DNA from: Pseudooceanicola sp050897975 | Lineage (GTDB): Bacteria > Pseudomonadota > Alphaproteobacteria > Rhodobacterales > Rhodobacteraceae | Length of the DNA: 64,000 nucleotides | NCBI RefSeq assembly: GCF_050897975.1 | Contig: NZ_JBPAXY010000001.1 | Location: 1 to 64,000, forward strand | Direction: 5' to 3' | Part shown: positions 40,329-47,400 of the stretch, piece after piece | Position numbering within the stretch: position 1 is the first letter of the stretch | Layout: each line of letters opens with the position of its first letter | Notes under the pieces: model-generated | What the model was told of the DNA's origin: nothing | The model's database searches: none | The model's input: the letters and a program-made list of their open reading frames with translations, nothing else | Program-made: the position numbers and the translations under genes

Positions 40329-41231
40329 ATGACCACGACTATCTGCATCTATCACGCCAACTGCGCGGATGGCTTTACCGCCGCTTGGTGTGTTCGGATG
40401 GCGCTCGGCGCCGGCATCACGTTCGTTCCCGCCGGCTACGGCGACGAGCCACCGAACGTGCTGGGCGCCGACGTGATCATTGTCGATTTCAGCTACAAGC
40501 GGAAGGTGATGGAACGCATGGCCGAGACCGCGCGCTCGATCCTGGTTCTTGATCACCACAAGACGGCGCAAGAAGAACTGTCCGGCCTTCCGGAGCCCCA
40601 CTCAAACGGTTGGCTGGACCATCTGGGCGGACTGTCCGCCGAGCTGGATCACGGCCGAGATCCGCGTGCGCCACGGGCCCTGTTCGACATGGGCCGCAGC
40701 GGAGCGCAGATGGCTTGGGACTTTTTCTGCGGCGGACAGCGCCCGTTCCTGGTCGAGGTCGTTGCCGATCGGGATCTCTGGCGCTGGAATATCGACCAAT
40801 CCCGCGAGATCAATGCGGTGATCGCCTCGCACGAAATGACCTGGTCGACCTGGGAGGACCTGGACGCCCGCCTGCAGGCTGATGCCGATATCGGCCAGGT
40901 GGCGGCCGAAGGTGAGGCGATCCTGCGCGCCCACGACAAGCTGGTGCGGCAGGTGATCGATGTCTCGCAGCGCCGCATGATCATCGGCGGGCACGATGTG
41001 CCGGTCGCAGCAGCGCCCTATGCCCTGGCGTCCGACGCGGCCGGAACCATGGCAGTCGGGGAACCATTCGCCGCGACCTACGTCGACGGCCCGAAGGGGC
41101 GGGCCTTCTCGCTGCGGTCGCGGGGCGACGGGCTCGATGTTTCGGAGATCGCGGCCGCCTACGGCGGGGGCGGTCATCGCTCGGCCGCGGGATTTCTCAT
41201 GCCGCTGGGTTGGGAAGGTGATGCCGTATGA
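40329..41231 (+). CDS. DHH/DHHA1-family phosphoesterase
   Basis: A 300-residue protein with the DHH-family metal-binding motifs CIYHANCADGFTAA (N-terminal HxxxDG type), VDFSYKR and VLDHHKT, and the DHHA1 signature YGGGGHRSAAGF near the C-terminus. Relatives are nano-RNases, pAp phosphatases and cyclic-dinucleotide phosphodiesterases. As the last gene before attR, beside a nucleotide pyrophosphohydrolase, it could handle short RNAs, nucleotides or signal nucleotides during infection. Confidence 0.85.
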   Translation: MTTTICIYHANCADGFTAAWCVRMALGAGITFVPAGYGDEPPNVLGADVIIVDFSYKRKVMERMAETARSILVLDHHKTAQEELSGLPEPHSNGWLDHLGGLSAELDHGRDPRAPRALFDMGRSGAQMAWDFFCGGQRPFLVEVVADRDLWRWNIDQSREINAVIASHEMTWSTWEDLDARLQADADIGQVAAEGEAILRAHDKLVRQVIDVSQRRMIIGGHDVPVAAAPYALASDAAGTMAVGEPFAATYVDGPKGRAFSLRSRGDGLDVSEIAAAYGGGGHRSAAGFLMPLGWEGDAV

Positions 41232-41233
41232 AC

Positions 41234-41270
41234 ATCCGTCCGAATTCGGACGGATTCGGACGTTCGGACG
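41234..41270. repeat. 22-bp perfect palindrome followed by TTCGGACG repeats beside attR
   Basis: Arms ATCCGTCCGAA and TTCGGACGGAT are perfectly complementary with no loop (41234-41255). TTCGGACG recurs at 41245, 41255 and 41263. The cluster is 45 bp inside the right prophage end, so it may hold integrase or excisionase arm sites; alternatively it terminates the DHH-gene transcript. Confidence 0.6.
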
Positions 41271-41314
41271 CATACATATGCATACGGAAAATTAGCTTTA
41301 TTTTCATTGGGTTA

Positions 41315-41361
41315 TGGTGCCCCCACACGGACTCGAACCGCGGACCCACTGATTACAAATC
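41315..41361. repeat. attR, 47-bp core within the tRNA-Thr gene
   Basis: Identical to 1718-1764. The tRNA gene remains intact here because the repeat reproduces its 3' portion. Confidence 0.93.
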
Positions 41362-41390
41362 AGTTGCTCTACCAGCTGAGCTATAGGGGC
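41315..41390 (-). tRNA. tRNA-Thr (anticodon UGU)
   Basis: The complement of this stretch folds as a 76-nt tRNA with encoded CCA: acceptor GCCCCTA paired with the 3' end, D-arm GCTCAGCTGGTAGAGC, anticodon stem ACTGA/TCAGT with loop TTTGTAA (anticodon TGT), and T-arm containing GGTTCGAGTCC. It is the integration target of the prophage. Confidence 0.95.
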
Positions 41391-41479
41391 ATTGACCGCC
41401 GTTTACGCGGATCGGGCGGACCGTTCAAGCGGTTTGGGACACGCATCCGCAGCGGGCCCCGGGGCGCGCGACGGCCCGC

Positions 41480-43147
41480 TCAGCGGTTGGCGCGGGCCAG
41501 CAGGGCCACGGCGCAGAGGCCCACGGCGATGACCACCAGGGCCGCGGGGGCCGCCTCGCCCAGCTGTTCCAGGCTGGCCTTCTCATGGACCCGGGTTGCC
41601 AGGGTGTCGTAGTTGAAGGGGCGCAGCAGCAGCGTGGCGGGCAGCTCCTTCACGCTGTCGACGAAGACCAGCAGCAGCGCCGAGGCGAGAGAGCCGCGGA
41701 TGAGCGGGAAATGCACCTCGCGCAGGACCGAGGCGCGGTTGCGGCCCAGGGACCGGGCAGCCATGGGCAGCGAGGGCGGGATGCGGCCCATGGCGCTGTC
41801 GGCGGCCCCCTGGGCGATGGCGAAGAAGCGCACCGAATAGGCCAGCACCAGGGCAAAGCCCGTGCCGGTCAGCAAAAGGCCCGGATCATGGCCCGTCGCC
41901 GCCGCGATGCCATCGGCCAGCCGGTGGTCGAGGCCCGCCAGCGGCACCAGGATGCCCACGGCCAGCACCGCGCCGGGCGCCGCATAGCCGATGGTGGTCA
42001 CCGGCATCAGCAGGCGCGGCAGGGCGGCGCCCGACAGGCGCACCCCGTAGACCAGGAAGACCGCCGCCGCGACCGTCACAAGGGCCGCCAGGGCGCAGAC
42101 CGTCAGGGTATGCGACAGCGCCAGCATCAGGCCCGGATCGGTCCAGGCCCCGGCCTCGTTCCAGGCATGGCTGAGGATCACCGCCCCCGGCAGGACGAAG
42201 CCAAGGGCGAAGGGCAGCGTGCAGGCCAGGGTGGCGGCCCAGGCGGCGGCGCCGCGCAGGCGCATTGGCACCACCGGGCGGTGACGGCTGGACAGGTTGT
42301 AATAGCGCAGGCGGCGGCGCGAGGATTTCTCCAACAGCACCAGAAAGACCACCAGCGCCAGGATCACGCAAGCGATCTGTGCCGCGCCCCCAGCGTTGTA
42401 GCTTTGCAGCCAGACCGAGAAGATGCCGGTGGTCAGGGTCTGCACGGCGAAATAGTCGACGGTGCCGAAGTCGTTCACCGTCTCCATCATCACGATGGCG
42501 ACCGAGGCGGCGATGGCGGGGCGCGCCAGTGGCAGGCCCACGGTCAGGAACCGGCGGACGGGGCCGCGCCCCAGCGACATGGCCACCTCTTCGGCGCCGC
42601 CCGACTGTTCGCGGAAGGCGGCACGCGACAGCAGGTAGACGTAAGGATAAAGCGAGGCGGTCAGCACCACGATGGCCGCCCCGATCGAGCGGATCTCGGG
42701 GAACCAGTAGTCGCGCGCCGAGGTCCAGCCGAAGAGGCCCCGCAGCCCGATCTGCACCGGGCCGGCATATTCCAGGAAATCCACCAGCGCATAGGCACCC
42801 ACATAGGCCGGGATCGCCATGGGCAGCAGCAGCAGATATTCCAACCAGCGGTGGCCCGGGAAGCGATAGCGCGTCACCAGCCAGGCCGCCCCGGTGCCCA
42901 CGGCCCCGGTCAGCGCCCCCACGGCCCCCATCAGGATCAGCGAATTGCCCAGATAGCGCGGCAGGGTGGTGGCCACCAGATGCGGCCAGATATTCGCCTC
43001 GGGCCACAGCGCGGTCCAGATCACCGACAGGATCGGAAACAGCACCAGCGCGGCAATCAGCGCCGCCCCCAGCGACCAGGGCGAGGGGATCAGGCGCCGC
43101 GCGGGGGCGGCTGTGGGATGGTCGGTCTGGGTCTGGCTTTGCGGCAT
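41480..43147 (-). CDS. iron(III)-type ABC transporter permease, fused double domain (FbpB/SfuB-like)
   Basis: A 555-residue inner-membrane protein with about 12 TM segments in two homologous halves. Each half has an EAA-type loop (EVAMSLGRGPVRRFLTVGLP and MAARSLGRNRASVLREVHFP), the arrangement of Fbp/Sfu ferric permeases. The start at 43147 is preferred because an upstream ATG (43210) would leave only 16 bp to the divergent gene and would cover a TATATA promoter-like box. Binding-protein and ATPase partners are not in the window. Confidence 0.85.
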   Translation of the reverse strand: MPQSQTQTDHPTAAPARRLIPSPWSLGAALIAALVLFPILSVIWTALWPEANIWPHLVATTLPRYLGNSLILMGAVGALTGAVGTGAAWLVTRYRFPGHRWLEYLLLLPMAIPAYVGAYALVDFLEYAGPVQIGLRGLFGWTSARDYWFPEIRSIGAAIVVLTASLYPYVYLLSRAAFREQSGGAEEVAMSLGRGPVRRFLTVGLPLARPAIAASVAIVMMETVNDFGTVDYFAVQTLTTGIFSVWLQSYNAGGAAQIACVILALVVFLVLLEKSSRRRLRYYNLSSRHRPVVPMRLRGAAAWAATLACTLPFALGFVLPGAVILSHAWNEAGAWTDPGLMLALSHTLTVCALAALVTVAAAVFLVYGVRLSGAALPRLLMPVTTIGYAAPGAVLAVGILVPLAGLDHRLADGIAAATGHDPGLLLTGTGFALVLAYSVRFFAIAQGAADSAMGRIPPSLPMAARSLGRNRASVLREVHFPLIRGSLASALLLVFVDSVKELPATLLLRPFNYDTLATRVHEKASLEQLGEAAPAALVVIAVGLCAVALLARANR

Positions 43148-43226
43148 GGGGTCTGGTTGCCCGAAACGGCTTTGCCTGTCCAGATCCCAGCGTATATAGA
43201 GGGCAGACATCAGCAGGCGAGGTAAG

Positions 43227-44105
43227 GTGATGCAGGTTGTTCTTCACGCCGGGGTCCACACCACGGATGAGGATCGTCTGATCAAATGCCTGCTGAAGAA
43301 CCGCGACAGCCTGCACGAGCAGGGTGTGGCCGTGCCCGGCCCCTCGCGCTATCGCCGCTCGCTGCGCGACGCGATCCACGCGCTATCGGAACACCCGCCC
43401 GAAGAAGGCGCGAAAGAGCGGTTCCTGCAACGCACCCTCGACCATGACACCCCGGCGCGGCTGGTGCTGTCGAACGAAAACTTCTTCTGCGTGCCGAAAC
43501 TGGCCGTGGGCAGCGACCAGTTCTATCCCAATGCCGAAACCAAGCTGGCCGATTACCGCGAGTTCTTCGGCGGCGACCGGCTGGAGCTGTTCCTGGCAGT
43601 GCGCAACCCGGCCACCTACCTGCCCGATGTCTTCAACATCTCGCCGCAGCAAAGCTTTGACCAGTTCATGGGCGGCACCGATCCGCTGGCGCTGCGCTGG
43701 TCGGAACTGATCGGGCGCATCCGCGAGACCCTGCCGGATCTGCCGATCACCTGCTGGTGCCACGAGGATACGCCGCTGATCTGGGGCGAGGTGATGCGCA
43801 ACATGGCAGGCCTCGGCCCCGACCGGGTGCTGGAGGGCGCCTTCGACATGCTGCACGACATCATGTCGGACGAGGGGGTGCGCCGCTTCGACGCCTATCT
43901 GGCCGACCATCCCGGCATGACCGAAAACCAGCGCCGCCGCGCCGCCGCCGCCTTCCTCGACAAGTTCGCCCTGGATGAGGCGCTGGAGGAAGAGCTGACC
44001 GGCCCGGACTGGGACGAGCTGATGATCGACATGCTGACAGAGCTTTACGAGGAAGACGTCTACGAGATCGAACGTCTGCCCGGGGTGCGCTTCATCACCC
44101 CCTGA
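43227..44105 (+). CDS. conserved hypothetical, possibly degenerate sulfotransferase-like
   Basis: A 292-residue soluble protein. Its opening MMQVVLHAGVHTTDEDRLIK recalls the start of sulfotransferases (LHAGxHKTGTT), but the P-loop residues that bind PAPS are not conserved, so catalytic activity is doubtful. LELFLAVRNPATYLPDVF recalls the 3'-phosphate segment RNP. The C-terminal third is acidic and helical. It is divergent from the permease gene. Function unknown. Confidence 0.6.
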   Translation: MMQVVLHAGVHTTDEDRLIKCLLKNRDSLHEQGVAVPGPSRYRRSLRDAIHALSEHPPEEGAKERFLQRTLDHDTPARLVLSNENFFCVPKLAVGSDQFYPNAETKLADYREFFGGDRLELFLAVRNPATYLPDVFNISPQQSFDQFMGGTDPLALRWSELIGRIRETLPDLPITCWCHEDTPLIWGEVMRNMAGLGPDRVLEGAFDMLHDIMSDEGVRRFDAYLADHPGMTENQRRRAAAAFLDKFALDEALEEELTGPDWDELMIDMLTELYEEDVYEIERLPGVRFITP

Positions 44106-44209
44106 CACGAGGCGCTTGGCCCCGGTCGCATCGCGTGGCGCCGCCCGGCGGGACCGGGGCGCCACGGGCAGGCCCGGCGAGGAACGACGCCCCGCCCGGC
44201 CCAAGGCGC

Positions 44210-44476
44210 TCAGTGCATCCCGAGCGCTTCCTTGTACATTTCCAGAACCGCCTCTTCCTCGGCGATGTCATCGGGTTCGCGCTTGCGCAGCGCGATCAGC
44301 TTGCGCAGGACCTTCACGTCGTAACCACGGCCCTTGGCCTCGGCCATGACCTCTTTCTGCTGGTCCGCAAGGTCCTTCTTTTCGGCATCCAGCCGTTCGA
44401 ACCGCTCGATGAACTGGCGCAGTTCGCCTGCGGTCACGCGGTAGTTCTCCGACTTGACGTCTTCGTCGTCCATCAT
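44210..44476 (-). CDS. gapR: GapR family DNA-binding domain protein (DUF2312)
   Basis: An 88-residue protein matching DUF2312/GapR along its length: VTAGELRQFIERFERLDAEK, then KEVMAEAKGRGYDVKVLRKL, ending with EEAVLEMYKEALG. In Caulobacter GapR encircles overtwisted DNA and assists topoisomerases in chromosome replication and segregation. AGGAGG eight bases before the ATG at 44476 defines the start. Confidence 0.9.
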   Translation of the reverse strand: MMDDEDVKSENYRVTAGELRQFIERFERLDAEKKDLADQQKEVMAEAKGRGYDVKVLRKLIALRKREPDDIAEEEAVLEMYKEALGMH

Positions 44477-44641
44477 GGCTGTCGCCTCCTGTTTTCCTGC
44501 GCTTTGGCCTGCTCGGGCAGCTTCCTTTGCTACCGGCGCGGGCGACCCGCCGCAAGGGTCATTCAGCCCCCGCGCTTGCAACGGCGGTCCGCCTCCGCTA
44601 GGCGCGATCCAGGCATGTGACAACGGATAGGCGGAAAAGCG

Positions 44642-44857
44642 ATGGACGTGATGATCTGGGGAGGGGCGGCCGTGTCGCTGGTCGGGCTGGTGCTGCTGGT
44701 CTGGTCGATCATCAAGGTGGCGCGGGGCCGGGCCGCCGGGCTGGAAGACGCCGCACTGCGCGAGGTGATCCGCCGCGCCATGCCCATGAACATGGGCGGG
44801 CTGATGCTGTCGGTCGTGGGGCTGATGCTGGTGATCCTCGGGATCTGGCTGGGCTGA
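44642..44857 (+). CDS. small two-TM membrane protein
   Basis: A 71-residue protein with hydrophobic segments at about 5-27 and 50-70 separated by a short basic loop. AGGCGG precedes the ATG. No family function is known to me. Confidence 0.6.
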   Translation: MDVMIWGGAAVSLVGLVLLVWSIIKVARGRAAGLEDAALREVIRRAMPMNMGGLMLSVVGLMLVILGIWLG

Positions 44858-45064
44858 GCCTCGGTCAGGCCGGGCCGCCGGCCCTGTCGCCCTTTGCGCG
44901 CTTTTTCCGCGCCCTGCCTCCCTTGGCCTGCCCCGATCAGGCCCGGGACCCTTCGTCGGGCGGATACTACGTTCCCGGGCCGAATCGCCCGGCCCCTGCC
45001 CCGCTTATGCCGCAGCGCCGCATGACGGCGCCACGTGAGGCGCGCGGAAATCCCTTCCGCTTTT

Positions 45065-45289
45065 TCAGATGGGCATATTGTCGAAGCGTGACTCGATCGC
45101 CTCGTTGGTTAGGTCTTCCTGCAATTGCCGCAGCGGCGCCGGAACGACCACGCCGCGACGCGCGTAATCCCCGATCAGATCGTGCAGTTTCGACAGATGC
45201 TGATGACGGCTGCCCGGACGGGTCCCGGAAATCAGCTCTGACACATCGGCAAATTTGCGCTGCAACTCATCCGTGGTGATAGGGTTCAT
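45065..45289 (-). CDS. small conserved hypothetical protein
   Basis: A 74-residue helical protein (MNPITTDELQRKFADVSELI). GGAGGAGCC before the ATG at 45289 fixes the start, and the upstream extension is not used. Function unknown. Confidence 0.6.
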   Translation of the reverse strand: MNPITTDELQRKFADVSELISGTRPGSRHQHLSKLHDLIGDYARRGVVVPAPLRQLQEDLTNEAIESRFDNMPI

Positions 45290-45526
45290 CTTGGCTCCTC
45301 CGGGGGCGGGACGGCTCTGCACCGCAGCAAAGCGGCGCACAGATCCCTGGGTTGTCACTGACGATAACGCCGCGGGTCCTCCTCCCCGGCGCTGCCACAA
45401 CTATAGCGAAAGCAGGCCCACCCGCCCAAAGGAAATGAGCACCGACGCGGCAGAAGGTCGCGAGACCGGCACGTTGCCCCTCTGGTCCGACTGGACAGCC
45501 GCCAGAGGCGCACCTATTGAGAAGAC

Positions 45527-45949
45527 ATGAACATTCGTCAGATCTCCCCGCGTTACGCCGTGTCTCCGCAGATCGAGCCCGAGGACCTTGTGGCCCTTCG
45601 GGAGGCCGGGTTCGCCCGGGTGATCTGCAACCGACCCGATTCCGAAATCCCCGCGCCGCTGCAATCCGAGGCCATGGCCCAGGCGGCGGCCGAGGCGGGC
45701 ATCGACTTTGTCGTGCTGCCCCTGACCCATGACACCATGACGCCCGAAAACATCGCCAAGCAGATGGCCTTCTGCGAGGTCGACGGTCCGGTGCTGGCCT
45801 ATTGCGCCTCGGGCACCCGCTGTTCCGTGGCCTGGTCCCTGGGCCAAGCCGCCAGCGGCGCGCTCAGCACCGATGAGATCCTGGCCGCCACGGCCCGCGC
45901 GGGCTACGACCTGTCGAGCCTGCGCCCGCGTCTCGACCAGATGCGCTAA
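45527..45949 (+). CDS. TIGR01244-family sulfur transferase / BLH phosphatase-like protein
   Basis: A 140-residue protein of the DUF442/BLH type. It has a Cys-based phosphatase-like active loop (YCASGTRCSVAW) in a rhodanese/dual-specificity phosphatase-like fold, and FARVICNRPDSEIP near the N-terminus. Homologues occur alone or fused to metallo-beta-lactamase domains in sulfide or persulfide metabolism. It is convergent with the FliM-like gene. Confidence 0.8.
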   Translation: MNIRQISPRYAVSPQIEPEDLVALREAGFARVICNRPDSEIPAPLQSEAMAQAAAEAGIDFVVLPLTHDTMTPENIAKQMAFCEVDGPVLAYCASGTRCSVAWSLGQAASGALSTDEILAATARAGYDLSSLRPRLDQMR

Positions 45950-46052
45950 GCGGCGGCGCCGCCAGGGACCGCCCCCCGGTCCCGGCGCGCCCCACGGTCG
46001 ACCTCTGATCAGCCCCCGCCCTGCCGCCGTCACGACGGCCCGGGGCGGGCGC

Positions 46053-47342
46053 CTAGTCCTCGGGATCGGGCAGATCGGCCAGGGACATGGCGGGGAAGCC
46101 GCCGTCGTCCTCCTCTTCGTCGCCCTCCAGCTCTGGCAGATCCGACAGGTCGGGCAGATCCGGCAATTCGCCCATGGCTGGGAAATCGCCATCCCCCACC
46201 TCTGTGTCAGCCATGTTGAAGTCACCCAGCGGCGGCAGGTCGTCGGTGCCGCCCTCCTCTGCCGCGTCATCGCTGTCGAAGCCGCCGAGGTCCATTGCCC
46301 CGATGTCCATCGCGGCGCCCATGTCTGCGGGCATCTCCTCCGCACCCTCACCCAGACCGCCGGTCTCGAAATCCGACAGCTCCGGCGCGGGCAGCACGCC
46401 GCGCCCGGCCTCGCCCGATGCGCCCTCGGCCCCCGCCTGGGCCAGCCCGGCCATGGTCAGACGTACCGCGCGCATTCCGCCCATCTGGCCCAGCCGGACC
46501 TTGCCCAGGCAGGTGGCGCGGCCGGTCTCGCCCCGGGTTTCCAGCCGGGTTTGCGCCAGGGCAGAGCGCGGCACCTCGATCAGATCGCCCACCTTCAGCC
46601 CCTGCACCCGCGACAGGGGCATCGACACACGGTGCAACACCGCGTCGATCGCCGCAGGCGCCGACATCACCGCCGCGCCCACGGTGGCGCCCGGCCCGTC
46701 CTCGGCCACGCCTTCGCGTTCTATGGCGGGCAGATGGCTGCGGTCGGGCAGCGCGATCAGCATCTGCCCCTGCCGGGTGGCGCCAAATTCGATATGCAGT
46801 CGGAAAACGTGGAACTCGGGCGCGTCCAGCGCCAGGCCCAGCAGGCGCACGTTCTCGATCCGCACACCAAAGCTGTAGCCCGCCATCCAGTCGCTGGCGC
46901 GGTCCCCCTCCAGCAGCATGGCCAGACGCAGGAAGACATCGTCGATCATCGGCCCGATCAGCGCCGCATCGGTGGTGGTGGTGGCGCGCGGCTCGGGCTC
47001 TAGCGGGGAAATGCGGCCCATGGTGTTCTGTTCGACCAGGGCCGAGGTGCTCATCAGATCCAGCATCATCGCCCCCGAGATCCGCCCCGCCCCGTCCAGC
47101 AGCACCAGCAGCGCGTCATCGGACAGCTGCGCCGTCAGCTCGTCGGCAGAGAGCATTTCGTACTGGCACGACAGAACCACCAGCGACAGGTCCAGCAATT
47201 CGTCCGCGCTTTTGGCAAGCGACAGCCGCAAGGCTTTCTCGGGCGACATGGCCCGGGCCTGGTAAGTCTCGCGCGCCACTGACGCCTTCTTGCGCAGCAC
47301 CGCGTTGGATGCAGTTGATGCCATGTCTTTCGCCACCGCCAT
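46053..47342 (-). CDS. FliM/FliN-type flagellar motor switch-like protein
   Basis: A 429-residue protein. Residues 60-240 resemble the FliM middle domain. The SpoA-like C-terminal domain (about 240-310) contains VQGLKVGDLIEVPRSALAQT, then GKVRLGQMGGMRAVRL. A long acidic low-complexity tail (310-429, Asp/Glu/Pro repeats) follows. No other flagellar gene is in the window. It is downstream of the hybrid kinase in the same direction, with a 58-bp gap. A role in motor switching is inferred from the domain; an output target for the nearby CheY-like protein is an attractive possibility. Confidence 0.75.
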   Translation of the reverse strand: MAVAKDMASTASNAVLRKKASVARETYQARAMSPEKALRLSLAKSADELLDLSLVVLSCQYEMLSADELTAQLSDDALLVLLDGAGRISGAMMLDLMSTSALVEQNTMGRISPLEPEPRATTTTDAALIGPMIDDVFLRLAMLLEGDRASDWMAGYSFGVRIENVRLLGLALDAPEFHVFRLHIEFGATRQGQMLIALPDRSHLPAIEREGVAEDGPGATVGAAVMSAPAAIDAVLHRVSMPLSRVQGLKVGDLIEVPRSALAQTRLETRGETGRATCLGKVRLGQMGGMRAVRLTMAGLAQAGAEGASGEAGRGVLPAPELSDFETGGLGEGAEEMPADMGAAMDIGAMDLGGFDSDDAAEEGGTDDLPPLGDFNMADTEVGDGDFPAMGELPDLPDLSDLPELEGDEEEDDGGFPAMSLADLPDPED

Positions 47343-47400
47343 TCGCGGGTTTCTCAGGCTTTGTAGGCGTCAGATGGTTACCATTCGCTTTAACGCGGCC

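Larger units (their letters stand above)
1718..41361. mobile_element. temperate podovirus prophage, about 39.6 kb, integrated in tRNA-Thr(UGU)
   Basis: The segment is bounded by identical 47-bp repeats (1718-1764 and 41315-41361), the right one being the 3' part of a tRNA-Thr gene. Inside are a full set of podovirus genes: small and large terminase, portal, scaffold, capsid, tail tubes A and B, internal virion proteins, tail fibre, holin and endolysin. It also carries primase, helicase, repressor, excisionase-like protein and tyrosine integrase. No structural gene is visibly broken, so the prophage could be functional. There is no single-subunit RNA polymerase gene. Confidence 0.93.
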
